Origin: Halobacteriovoraceae bacterium
GTDB taxonomy: Bacteria; Bdellovibrionota; Bacteriovoracia; Bacteriovoracales; Bacteriovoracaceae
Reading direction: 5' to 3'
DNA: 64,000 nucleotides
Assembly: GCA_020635115.1 (NCBI GenBank)
Contig: JACKAK010000003.1
Location: forward strand, 186,001-250,000
The translations under genes were made by a program, and so were the position numbers. How positions within the stretch are numbered: the first letter of the stretch is position 1; each line of letters opens with the position of its first letter. Under the pieces are notes generated by a model. It had not been told where the DNA came from. It saw only the letters and a list, made by a program, of their open reading frames with translations, and did not search any database. This document shows, one piece after another, positions 10,747-18,401 of the stretch.

Positions 10747-10947
10747 TTACAGAGAAAGATCTAATGTGCCTCCATTTGAGTATTTATTAAAAATCTCTGC
10801 GTCATCATCAATCAGAGTTTGTCCGGAAGTTTGTGCTAAGTCTGTCGATTTTTTCTCTCTCTTTTTCCCTCCACTTGAAGGAACACACGAAGAAAAAAAC
10901 AAAATTAAAACGGATAAAATTGAAATGTACTTTTTAATATCACCCAT
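10747..10947 (-). pseudogene. N-terminal fragment of the IS-interrupted lipoprotein
   Basis: 66 codons. A lipoprotein signal peptide is clear: charged start, hydrophobic core ISILSVLILFF and lipobox FSSC with the lipidated Cys at about position 21, then a low-complexity Ser/Gly/Lys linker. The start ATG has TAGGAA 7 bases upstream. Residues 1-65 are native; the last Leu and the TAA come from the end of the insertion sequence. Codons for T-L-D-L-S in the target repeat are in the same frame as the large fragment at 6420-9269, so this is its missing N-terminus. As it stands it can only make a 66-residue lipopeptide. Confidence 0.88.
10752..10768. repeat. Right copy of 17-bp target-site duplication
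   Basis: Identical to 9281-9297 and directly abutting the right end of the insertion sequence (the preceding bases end in GTTACA). Together the two copies fix the element's boundaries to the base. Confidence 0.92.
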
Positions 10948-11193
10948 ATGTAATTCCTAATAAATACTGTCCACCATATTTTTCGGATTATTGACTTATT
11001 AACTATACTTATTTTGTCAATTTTCCCCTCATTTAAGCATTATAGGCTGTGACAAAGATGAGCTTAAATAAAAGTTTATTTTTTAATAATATTAATAAGT
11101 TACATTTTTGCCCATTCAATTATCAGCTCTTTAGCGTGAGTCTTTTTATGGGCAACATTACAACTTAGCGAAATCGTTGAGCTCTATGGAACT

Positions 11194-12369
11194 TCATGAA
11201 TCAATGTCTTCATCTGTTTCTGTGATTTCAAAGATGTTGTTATTATTTGAATTTTTTCTGGCCCTTCGGACAAATTCATTATCGGTTTCACTTCCTAAGA
11301 CTAGTTCCGTGGTTGACTTTTTCCCGTATAACCAGATCATTCGTTCACTTGGTAGAGGTAATTCTGTTTGAGTTTCAAGACGCTTGATGGCCTCTTTAAA
11401 GACTTCTAAAATAATTGGATCAGTTACACTGCTGATTCTATTTTTTATCTCTTGGAGGTAGGTTTTGGCATTTAAATCAGCAAGTGCGCAGAGAGATTTT
11501 CCCAGACCTTGTTCATGATCTTGAAAATATTCAAACGCAGAATCTTCATCCTTTTTTAGAAGCCATAATGCATAGAGATTATCCATCACAAAATCACTAC
11601 CCTCATAGAGTTCTTCATATTTACCAAGAAATTTCGAAATAAACTTTACTTTCCCATTATATCCAAGAAAACAAAGCGCTAATGCAATGGGGCCAGTAAC
11701 TTTATTGATCTCATAATGAGAGTATTCTGAGGAGCAGTAATTATATGCTTTTAGGAGTGAATCAATCAGTTCAATTTCTCCTAGGTTTGCACAACCAAAA
11801 GCAAACGATTGCATCGATACACTGTTTATTAATTCACCATCCTTTATCGCATTTAGATAAAATTCATCAAAACTTTTTTTAAAGAGATCTACAACGCCTG
11901 CGTGATATTTTTCAATTCTCCCAATTTCTATTAATCCCTGAACGATATATGGAGAAGCATCATAGTATTTTTTTGTAAATTCTTCTATCGTTGCTTTCTT
12001 GATGATTTCAAAACTTTTGTCATCGCCAATTTTGCCTATTAAATCGAATCGTTTCAAATGTTGATGGTAGAGAAAGTTTCTTAGATCATCTGTCTTACTC
12101 TTATCTTTGATCGCGACGACTGGAGCTAACTGAATTATTTCCTCTTCTAAAATTTCCAACTCATCATTAAATGGGTTAATAAAATCCCATCTCTCATTAT
12201 TTGTATCATTCCATTCATCTGCAGAATTTAATTTTTTTTCATGTCCCCTTCTCGTTTGCCAAAAATGTTCATATAATTTGATTGGATCATTAGCAAAGCT
12301 CTTTTTTAAATGATCAAGTTCTTCTTTTACTTTTTGAATATATTCTATAAGTTCTTTTTTTTTAAACAT
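11194..12369 (-). CDS. Alpha-solenoid (HEAT-like) protein of unknown function
   Basis: 391 residues with no signal peptide or membrane segment, so cytoplasmic. It begins with a Lys/Glu-rich coiled coil (KVKEELDHLKKSF). Residues 90-330 look like repeated helical pairs of 30-40 residues of the HEAT/armadillo type (for example RNFLYHQHLKRFDLIGKIGD and ILEVFKEAIKRLETQ). The last 40 residues are Asn/Asp/Glu-rich and probably disordered. I recognise no family. It is divergent from the peptidase gene at 12448 with about 80 bases between them, so the two may share a regulatory region. A scaffold or protein-binding role would fit the fold, but that is inference. Confidence 0.78.
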   Translation of the reverse strand: MFKKKELIEYIQKVKEELDHLKKSFANDPIKLYEHFWQTRRGHEKKLNSADEWNDTNNERWDFINPFNDELEILEEEIIQLAPVVAIKDKSKTDDLRNFLYHQHLKRFDLIGKIGDDKSFEIIKKATIEEFTKKYYDASPYIVQGLIEIGRIEKYHAGVVDLFKKSFDEFYLNAIKDGELINSVSMQSFAFGCANLGEIELIDSLLKAYNYCSSEYSHYEINKVTGPIALALCFLGYNGKVKFISKFLGKYEELYEGSDFVMDNLYALWLLKKDEDSAFEYFQDHEQGLGKSLCALADLNAKTYLQEIKNRISSVTDPIILEVFKEAIKRLETQTELPLPSERMIWLYGKKSTTELVLGSETDNEFVRRARKNSNNNNIFEITETDEDIDS

Positions 12370-12447
12370 ATAAATTCTTCTTTTTGAGAAGTCGGCACAT
12401 CTCTATATTTTTATCGCCGTTTGAAATTATTTTGATATACTTGTCCT

Positions 12448-13134
12448 ATGAATAAGATTTTAGCAATACTTAGTGGAAAAAGTGAAGAACATTTGGACGT
12501 ACACGAACAGGTTTACGGAAAAATTCACAAAAATGCACTTAGTCCTTTTCTTAGTCTTAGACTTGCGGCAGCTTCGGAGGGTATTGATTTACAAATTGCC
12601 AGTGCTTTTAGATCCTTTGATCGGCAACTTAAAATTTGGAATGAAAAAATTCTAGGTCTTCGAGAGATTCATGATGATCAAGGGAAAATCATTGAAAGAG
12701 AAAATCTCACGGATAGAGAATTGATATTCAAGATTTTACGTTTTAGTGCGCTGCCGGGCCTTAGTCGTCACCATTGGGGCAGCGAAATAGATGTATTTGA
12801 CGCAAATGCCCTCCCGTCAAAGGATTATAAATTAAAACTCTCCCCTGATGAGTATTCAGATAATGGAATATTCTCTCGATTGCATTTTTGGCTTAGTGAA
12901 AGGATAAGTACAAATAAGGCCTTTGGTTTTTTTAGGCCCTATGAGTTTGACCATGGGGGAGTTTCTCCTGAAAGATGGCATTTAAGCTATTACCCTGTTT
13001 CCAAAGAATATTCAAAACTCATTTCTGTAAAATATGCTAGAGAACTTATTAGGAGTAGTGAAATTGAACTCAAAGATGTCATACTTGAAGAGTTAGATTA
13101 TATCTTTAAAACATTTATTAATTTGAGAGTCTAA
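12448..13134 (+). CDS. M15-family (VanY/DacB-like) D-Ala-D-Ala carboxypeptidase
   Basis: 228 residues. Signature of LAS/M15 zinc peptidases: SAFRSFDRQLKIW, then SRHHWGSEIDVFD (pattern S-x-H-x-x-G-x-x-x-D, first zinc His at about residue 108), then SPERWHLSYYP (catalytic Glu, Trp and second His ligand). Such enzymes trim D-alanine or cross-links in peptidoglycan peptides. No signal peptide is visible, so it either acts in the cytoplasm on recycled wall peptides or is exported another way. The Shine-Dalgarno is weak (TTGTCCT before ATG). It overlaps the convergent sensor-like gene by 4 bases (CTAA holds both stops). In a predatory bacterium it could remodel prey or self wall; that is speculation. 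Confidence 0.87.
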   Translation: MNKILAILSGKSEEHLDVHEQVYGKIHKNALSPFLSLRLAAASEGIDLQIASAFRSFDRQLKIWNEKILGLREIHDDQGKIIERENLTDRELIFKILRFSALPGLSRHHWGSEIDVFDANALPSKDYKLKLSPDEYSDNGIFSRLHFWLSERISTNKAFGFFRPYEFDHGGVSPERWHLSYYPVSKEYSKLISVKYARELIRSSEIELKDVILEELDYIFKTFINLRV

Positions 13135-13853
13135 TCTACGGCCTTCACAATACTGGCTATCTTATCAGCTGATTTATCTGCATTTTCGAGCTTATTGCGA
13201 ATTCTTGGATCTAAATTTTCTTCACGCAAAACTTGATGAATTCGACCTTTCACAACAGATAACGGAGAATTGATATCGTGAGCATACTTTTTTGCTTCTT
13301 CTAATTGAGTACGTATTCTAATGTTTTCATTTTTAAGCTTCTTGTTTGCAAAAGTAGTTGCTGTAAAGAAGATAATTCCCGAAGAAAAACCAAAGGCCAC
13401 CAGTTCAGAATTAGAGTTATCAATAAACAAAATAGAAAGTGAACATATAGTGGCGAAAATCCCATAACTCCAGATATGCTTATTATCAGCATGAATCATT
13501 GAACCAGCAGTCGAAGCACTGGTACCGATAAGTAATAATATATAGGCCAAATGAAAATCATAACGATGAACAAGATAAGTCATTTGTATAAGTCCAGTGA
13601 TCATTGAATAGAGATAAACATTTTTAACATTTGCCCCTCTAAATCTGATGACATAGATACAAACAATATCTGATACAACAATGATGGACCAAGAATCAAC
13701 AGAGAAATACTCGGGAGATAAAAACAAACCCATTAAGACTGCGATAACGACCCATAAGATAGTCCCAATATACAAATTGTGATAAAGCGGGTTTTGGATA
13801 CCATTTTCTATTTCTTGATATTCAGAAAAGCTTTCCATTGTTTGAGTTTCCAC
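13131..13853 (-). CDS. Membrane sensor ending in a lone DHp (HisKA-like) domain
   Basis: 240 residues. Six or so hydrophobic helices fill residues 28-170, followed by a short coiled coil and a dimerisation/phosphoacceptor-like segment AKKYAHDINSPLSVVKGR, containing the His-Asp-x-Asn-x-Pro-Leu box of histidine kinases. The protein stops about 45 residues later (SIVKAVD), with no HATPase domain and no room for one because the convergent peptidase gene starts there. It may be phosphorylated in trans by another kinase, act as a dominant partner, or be an evolutionarily truncated kinase. Membrane location is clear; function is not. Confidence 0.8.
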   Translation of the reverse strand: METQTMESFSEYQEIENGIQNPLYHNLYIGTILWVVIAVLMGLFLSPEYFSVDSWSIIVVSDIVCIYVIRFRGANVKNVYLYSMITGLIQMTYLVHRYDFHLAYILLLIGTSASTAGSMIHADNKHIWSYGIFATICSLSILFIDNSNSELVAFGFSSGIIFFTATTFANKKLKNENIRIRTQLEEAKKYAHDINSPLSVVKGRIHQVLREENLDPRIRNKLENADKSADKIASIVKAVD

Positions 13854-14064
13854 CTGTATTTACCTCGTCAAATTCTATTTTTCCATTATAGTCCTACAAA
13901 AAATCTATACGGCCTATAAATACTTAATTAGTCTTATATTTCAGTGATTTGTGGAGCTTACATCTTTGAATCTAAAGATTTGAATCCGTTATATTTCTTA
14001 ACAAAAAAAATTTTTGTGCCCACTTTTTGTGGTTAAAAAATCAGATCCTTATAACATGCTGAAT

Positions 14065-15321
14065 TTAAAAATAAGTCTTTAATTGCTCAACATAAGGCAT
14101 TTTCTTCATGCCAACTAGTACGTAATCAACTCCAATCTCGAAATACTTCTCTATCACTAGCTGGGAAAGAGTTTTATTGGGATTGTCCGGGATGAGATTG
14201 CCTTGGATGGCCTGTCTACGGAACTCCTTGGCCTTGGTATCCATAACTTTTCGAGAAAGAATTTCGGCCGTTTCATACATTTTAAAAAAAGGTTCGGCCT
14301 CTTTGGCGCTAAGACCTTTTTCACCCCATAGGTTGGCCAGGAATGGAAAAAAATGTCCATGAAAAACTTGGTCTACGGCATCCGGGGTTGGGAGATTTGT
14401 CCATATATCTTTTACTTGTTTTAGAAGTGGAATTTGCCAAATATCTTCTCCTTCTCCATCTTGTTTCGTCTTCCACTTTTCATCAATTTTACTCTTACAT
14501 AATTCAAAAAGTTCATTAACTTCTTTGAATGTTGGGAAAACATGAGTCTTATCATATTCAGCTAGTCTGACAAGTCCATGATCGGAAAAAGCATTAAGTG
14601 GTCGGTTGATAACAGTGATGAGACCATTTTCTTTAGCAACTTCAATAAGATTTCTCCCTTCAAGTTGTCTGTGTAAAGCTCCAAGCTCTATGAGATTCAT
14701 TGGAAATTGAATCATCTTAAAATTTTTGGCCTTAATCTTTTTAGCAATTTCTAAGACTTTAGTAAGATCAGTAAATTCAAAATCATCAGAATTGGAAACA
14801 AAGGTATTTGAACTTATTCCATAGGCCCCAATTTTTTGAGTCTTACATAGCTCCTCTAATTTGATAAATGCTTTTTCAATGCGACGATAATACTCATCTT
14901 GAGTTGCGGCCTCAGTTTTTAAAAAATATTCTGGATTGTGCAAGAGGTAATAATCAATATATGGGCGGTCCATTCTTTTTAGGGATAATTCAAGTTGGTT
15001 TTCAATGAATTCAGGATGAATGGAATGTTTAAGATGTTCATTTATCACGACTAAATCATCTTTAGCTTTTCCATTCTTATTTAGTTCTTCAATTACATCG
15101 AGATTTTTTCCTTGGATGTAACCAACTTTTGAAATAACTTTTACTGGAATGTTTGGATAATCATTCAGGATTGCCCCGACTAATTCCTCTGATTCTCCAT
15201 CTGTATAGTTTGAGGAAGTATCGATTAATTTGACACCGTCTTTTATGGCCAGCTCTAATGCTTCATAGTGTCCTCTAGAGGTGACGCTTACCCTATAGGC
15301 CCCAAAACCAATCACACCCAT
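14065..15321 (-). CDS. Aldo/keto reductase
   Basis: 418 residues, longer than the usual 280-340. Starts MGVIGFGAYRVS, then KLIDTSSNYTDGESE carries the catalytic Asp and Tyr, VKVISKVGY the Lys, and DYYLLHNPEYF the His of the AKR tetrad. The middle section (TFKEVNELFELCKSK to about 340) is extra to the core barrel. NADPH-dependent carbonyl reduction is the family activity; substrate unknown. Start ATG has AGGAA upstream, overlapping the TAG stop of the thioesterase gene 8 bases away, so the two genes form an operon. Confidence 0.9.
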   Translation of the reverse strand: MGVIGFGAYRVSVTSRGHYEALELAIKDGVKLIDTSSNYTDGESEELVGAILNDYPNIPVKVISKVGYIQGKNLDVIEELNKNGKAKDDLVVINEHLKHSIHPEFIENQLELSLKRMDRPYIDYYLLHNPEYFLKTEAATQDEYYRRIEKAFIKLEELCKTQKIGAYGISSNTFVSNSDDFEFTDLTKVLEIAKKIKAKNFKMIQFPMNLIELGALHRQLEGRNLIEVAKENGLITVINRPLNAFSDHGLVRLAEYDKTHVFPTFKEVNELFELCKSKIDEKWKTKQDGEGEDIWQIPLLKQVKDIWTNLPTPDAVDQVFHGHFFPFLANLWGEKGLSAKEAEPFFKMYETAEILSRKVMDTKAKEFRRQAIQGNLIPDNPNKTLSQLVIEKYFEIGVDYVLVGMKKMPYVEQLKTYF

Positions 15322-15329
15322 ATTTATTC

Positions 15330-15725
15330 CTATTGAACGGCGGCCAAGAAATCATCTGCCGGTACAATTAATTTTCTTTCGTTAAGATCCATAAAACCAA
15401 CTCTAAAAATGGACTTACAGGCCAAATCACCATTGGGTTTATACATAATTTGTTCGAGTTCAAAGACAAGTCGATTTTTCATGCCAAGCCATGTTGTGAC
15501 AATATTTATTTCTTCACGAAGAAGAATTTCTTTTTTGAAAATAATTTCAGCATCTAAAACGACTGGACTCTTTTTTTCTTTTTTAATTCTCTCCACTCCC
15601 CAATCGTTATGTTGGATGAGATCCCATCTTGCTTCTTCAAAAAGGTCGAAATAGCGGGCATTATTGACATGTCCTAAAAAATCCAAATGAAATTCTTTGA
15701 TTAATACTTTATATTCGTGGGCCAT
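15330..15725 (-). CDS. Acyl-CoA thioesterase, 4HBT/YbgC-like hotdog fold
   Basis: 131 residues, a normal length for the family. The N-terminal hotdog signature reads FHLDFLGHVNNARYFDLFEE, with the conserved Asp and the His-Val-Asn-Asn stretch of 4-hydroxybenzoyl-CoA thioesterase-type enzymes. It would hydrolyse acyl-CoA thioesters in the cytoplasm. First gene of an operon with the aldo/keto reductase. Its 45-base leader forms a nested hairpin that includes the GGGGA just before the ATG (separate entry), so its translation may be controlled. Confidence 0.88.
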   Translation of the reverse strand: MAHEYKVLIKEFHLDFLGHVNNARYFDLFEEARWDLIQHNDWGVERIKKEKKSPVVLDAEIIFKKEILLREEINIVTTWLGMKNRLVFELEQIMYKPNGDLACKSIFRVGFMDLNERKLIVPADDFLAAVQ

Positions 15726-15730
15726 TTATT

Positions 15731-15775
15731 CCCCAATTTTGCCTGCTCGAGAGGCAATTTGACACTTGTTTGGGG
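15731..15775 (-). promoter_or_regulatory. Nested inverted repeat in the thioesterase leader
   Basis: Read on the minus strand: CCCCAA (15775-15770), 12 bases, TTGCCT (15757-15752), loop CTCGAGC, AGGCAA (15744-15739), two bases, TTGGGG (15736-15731), then AATAA and the ATG at 15725. Both arms pair perfectly. The outer GGGG is the only Shine-Dalgarno-like sequence for the gene, so the fold would hide it. It could be an RNA switch, a protein-binding site or a DNA operator. Confidence 0.55.
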
Positions 15776-15864
15776 ATTTTACGTGTTTTTAAAGTAAATT
15801 TAAACCAAAAACTTGGCATCAAACTTGAAGATATTCGTTTTGTGTTATTCCAAGGGAGATGGAT

Positions 15865-15978
15865 ATGAAATTTTATAGCAAACAAACAGTATTAAGGTCG
15901 TTAAGTTTCCAGATGATTGCCTTTAAGGCGATACAGCTCATTTTAATTGGAGCGATAATCATTTTGCTTTCGGCATAA
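15865..15978 (+). CDS. Small single-pass membrane protein (37 aa)
   Basis: An ATG preceded by AAGGGAG (10 bases upstream) opens a 37-codon frame ending in TAA. The product has a short basic N-terminus (MKFYSKQTVLRSLSF) and one C-terminal hydrophobic helix (LILIGAIIILLSA), the usual form of small membrane proteins. It lies alone in a 333-base gap between a minus-strand and a plus-strand gene. Support comes only from the ribosome-binding site and the clean signal/membrane character; homology is untested. Confidence 0.5.
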   Translation: MKFYSKQTVLRSLSFQMIAFKAIQLILIGAIIILLSA

Positions 15979-16058
15979 AACGGAAGGTAAGAAGAAGTTA
16001 GAAAAAAGAAGTGAAACCGCTTGCGTAATCCTGATTGGGAACGTAGCATAAAAAATGG

Positions 16059-17159
16059 ATGATAACTATTCCACGGATTATGGATAAAAATATCAAAAAC
16101 TTACTTAAAGGCGAATTACACTGTAGTACATCTTATTTAGATAGGATATTTCATGCATTGACGGAAACTACAGATTTGGGACACCTTCCTAGGACGATAG
16201 ACCTAACGCAAAACTATGTTAATGATCTTCATGAATTTCTAGAAGAGCAAGTGCTGCAAAGAACACTCACTTTTAGTGGTTTGCCAAATTCTAAAATCTC
16301 AACCAAAAATGCAATTCAATTCTTAAACGCGGCCAACAACTTGATAGAAGGTCTTATTGTTATGAATTTTAACAGTTTTCAAGTTTTGGATATGGTCGTA
16401 GATTATATCAATTTTACCTATGACTATGCGTATTTGTTTCACCAGATTTGTTTTGAGGGATCTGAAATAGAAGTTCAATACCCAAGACTTGCAGTTGTTG
16501 ATGTTGATTATGGACGGATTAGTGAAGATGAAGAAGAAATGGAAGTTCTTCCGCAATTTCAACTTGACCGAAATAAAGTTGAGCAGATTATTAATTTTGG
16601 AGAAGCAAAGATTTCATCTCTGGATTGGCAAAGAGATAAAAAATATAATGACTATCTCTCTTCTGGCCATCATGCAATTTATCTTCAAAATCACAAGCAG
16701 GCCTTAGATAAATTTTCTAAAGCTTTATCTATTAAACAAACAGCTGAGGCACTCACTCTTGTTGGTTGGGCCAACTCACTTTTAGGTCATTTTGAAGTGG
16801 CCAAGAGTTATTGTCTGAAGGCCATTCAATTAGAACCGGATTATGGCCCTCCCTATAATGATCTAGGAACTTATTTATTAAATGATGGTCAGATAGATGA
16901 AAGTTTCAAATGGTTCAATTTGGCAAAAAAATCTGTACAATATCAAAATAGAGAGTATCCTTATATCAATTCAGGTAGAGCTTATCTGGCCAAAAAAGAA
17001 TACTTAAAGGCATTAGAAGAATTTCAAAAGGCGCTGGCCTTGGCGCCTTATCATGATGAGCTTAGGAATACTGTTAGAAGGCTTGAGGGTGAGCTTAAAA
17101 AAACTGGAGAACTCTCTCACAGCGGAGACAGTGGACATGACTTCAATTACACGCTTTGA
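16059..17159 (+). CDS. TPR-repeat protein
   Basis: 366 residues, no signal peptide. The N-terminal 190 residues are helical and unrecognised. From about 195 there are three to four tetratricopeptide repeats: YLSSGHHAIYLQNHKQALDK, ALTLVGWANSLLGHFEVAKS, PPYNDLGTYLLNDGQIDESF, and YINSGRAYLAKKEYLKALEE. Proteins of this kind act as protein-interaction scaffolds. The start is uncertain: ATGs occur at 16055, 16059 and 16080, none with a strong ribosome-binding site; I keep 16059. It overlaps the following Nif3-like gene by 23 bases, implying co-transcription. Confidence 0.83.
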   Translation: MITIPRIMDKNIKNLLKGELHCSTSYLDRIFHALTETTDLGHLPRTIDLTQNYVNDLHEFLEEQVLQRTLTFSGLPNSKISTKNAIQFLNAANNLIEGLIVMNFNSFQVLDMVVDYINFTYDYAYLFHQICFEGSEIEVQYPRLAVVDVDYGRISEDEEEMEVLPQFQLDRNKVEQIINFGEAKISSLDWQRDKKYNDYLSSGHHAIYLQNHKQALDKFSKALSIKQTAEALTLVGWANSLLGHFEVAKSYCLKAIQLEPDYGPPYNDLGTYLLNDGQIDESFKWFNLAKKSVQYQNREYPYINSGRAYLAKKEYLKALEEFQKALALAPYHDELRNTVRRLEGELKKTGELSHSGDSGHDFNYTL

Positions 17160-17907
17160 ATTGGACGCATTTTTAAATCAAGTTTTAAGACCTTGGGAAT
17201 TTAAGGATTATTGCCCTAATGGTTTGCAAATTGAGGGGAAAGAGAACGTTCAAAAAGTGGCCTTTGCCGTTTCTGCAACAAGGGAAAGTATCGAAAAGGC
17301 GATAGATTTTGGAGCTGACGCGATGGTTGTTCATCACGGACTTTTTTGGAGTTTTCATGGAGTAAGAACAATTACCGGCCCATTTGCAAAAAGAATACTT
17401 CCTCTGATTAAGAATGAGATTAGTTTATTTGGACATCATCTTCCACTTGATGCACATCCGACTCATGGAAATGCTGCAATATTGGCACATAAATTAGAAC
17501 TGACTGAACTTACACCTTTTGGAGATTACAAAGGTTCCCCAACGGGAGTGAAAGGTATTTATGTAAAAGGTTATGAAGTTACTGAGCTTAAAGACAAGCT
17601 TGAGAAAATTTTAAATCATCAAGTTTTACTCTCTACATTTGATGATTTGGCAAAAGTCCATACTGTGGGAATTATTACGGGGGGTGCAAACTCTGGTTGG
17701 ACACAAGCTCATAGAGAAAGTCTTGATGCCTTCATCACTGGTGAAATGAGTGAGCATGACTGGCATGAGGCAAAAGAGAGTGAAATACATATGTACGCTG
17801 GTGGCCACAATGCTACGGAAAAATTTGGTATTCAGGCCATTATGAAAGAGGTAGAGGGACGTTTTAAAGTGGAATGTCTTTTTATTGATTCAAATAATCC
17901 GGCCTGA
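17137..17907 (+). CDS. Nif3-like dinuclear metal-centre protein (YbgI/DUF34 family)
   Basis: 256 residues starting MTSITRFELDAFL, the family's usual N-terminus; GGAG lies about 10 bases before this ATG. A longer frame from 17053 would add 28 unrelated residues. Metal-ligand motifs are present: VVHHGLFW, FGHHLPLDAHPTHGNAA and, near the end, GGHNATEKFG. The family is nearly universal, forms hexameric toroids with a two-metal site, and has been linked to GTP cyclohydrolase-like and metal-handling activities, none settled. It overlaps the TPR gene in another frame. Confidence 0.9.
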   Translation: MTSITRFELDAFLNQVLRPWEFKDYCPNGLQIEGKENVQKVAFAVSATRESIEKAIDFGADAMVVHHGLFWSFHGVRTITGPFAKRILPLIKNEISLFGHHLPLDAHPTHGNAAILAHKLELTELTPFGDYKGSPTGVKGIYVKGYEVTELKDKLEKILNHQVLLSTFDDLAKVHTVGIITGGANSGWTQAHRESLDAFITGEMSEHDWHEAKESEIHMYAGGHNATEKFGIQAIMKEVEGRFKVECLFIDSNNPA

Positions 17908-17941
17908 TAACAAAAAATTTATCTATTAAAAGAATTTTCCA

Positions 17942-18298
17942 TCAAAGGTCAAATGTACCGTCTAGGATTTGTTCTTCAATACAACGATCTCCGCAACGCA
18001 CTCTTTTGGCGCACAGGCGATTCATATCTCTATAGGGGCCAGATATGTGGGATTCATGAAAATGTTGTGCTCCATTTTTTTCAATTAAATCGGTCACATA
18101 TTCAATGGCGTTGTAGTAGACAATTGTAGCTATTGCACATCTTTCATCTTTATTATAGTCGCTCCAATCTCTAACCTCTGTTATATTAATAACACCTTGA
18201 AATGTTTCTTCCAAATAGGCCCAATCGTCACCAGAAATATAACTATATGAGTTATTGATTAACATAAAACAAATTATAATAAGTACGGACAGTTTCAC
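17942..18298 (-). CDS. Small exported protein with cysteine pairs
   Basis: 118 residues from a GTG start with GGAG 7 bases upstream. A Sec signal peptide (KLSVLIIICFMLINNSYS) precedes a mature domain of about 98 residues with Cys at DERCAIA and a C-terminal set LCAKRVRCGDRCIEEQ, consistent with disulphides in the periplasm. I recognise no family. It stands alone between the Nif3-like gene (convergent) and the S41 peptidase gene (same strand, 100 bases upstream). Confidence 0.7.
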   Translation of the reverse strand: MKLSVLIIICFMLINNSYSYISGDDWAYLEETFQGVINITEVRDWSDYNKDERCAIATIVYYNAIEYVTDLIEKNGAQHFHESHISGPYRDMNRLCAKRVRCGDRCIEEQILDGTFDL

Positions 18299-18401
18299 TT
18301 TTTCTCCATTTTTGAAAAGAGGGATCTTTATATTAAGAAACTTAATTTAACAATATTTAATCATCTCTATACTTTGGGTTTCTTCTTTAATTATAAAAAA
18401 T

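Larger units (their letters stand above)
9298..10751. mobile_element. Complete insertion sequence, ISNCY/IS1202-like, 1454 bp
   Basis: The element is bounded by a perfect 17-bp direct repeat. Its ends form an imperfect inverted repeat: the left end begins TGTAGATACTAC and the inward-read right end begins TGTAACTACCTG, matching at 15 of the first 23 positions including a shared ATGTC. It carries one intact transposase gene (9420-10565), a hairpin over that gene's ribosome-binding site, and about 186 bp of non-coding sequence at the right end. From memory, long target duplications of this order are reported for IS1202-type elements (formerly in ISNCY); I give that family with moderate confidence. 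It inserted into the lipoprotein gene in the opposite orientation. Intact ends, intact transposase and a perfect duplication indicate recent insertion. Confidence 0.92.

Noticed and set aside
13960..14000. TTTGAATCTAAAGATTTGAATCC, which recalls a tRNA T-arm.
   Set aside because: No acceptor, D or anticodon arms can be built around it.
16003..16058. GC-richer leader with short pairings (GCTTGCGT with ACGTAGC) before the TPR gene, considered as a riboswitch.
   Set aside because: Stems are short with mismatches and match no riboswitch consensus I know.
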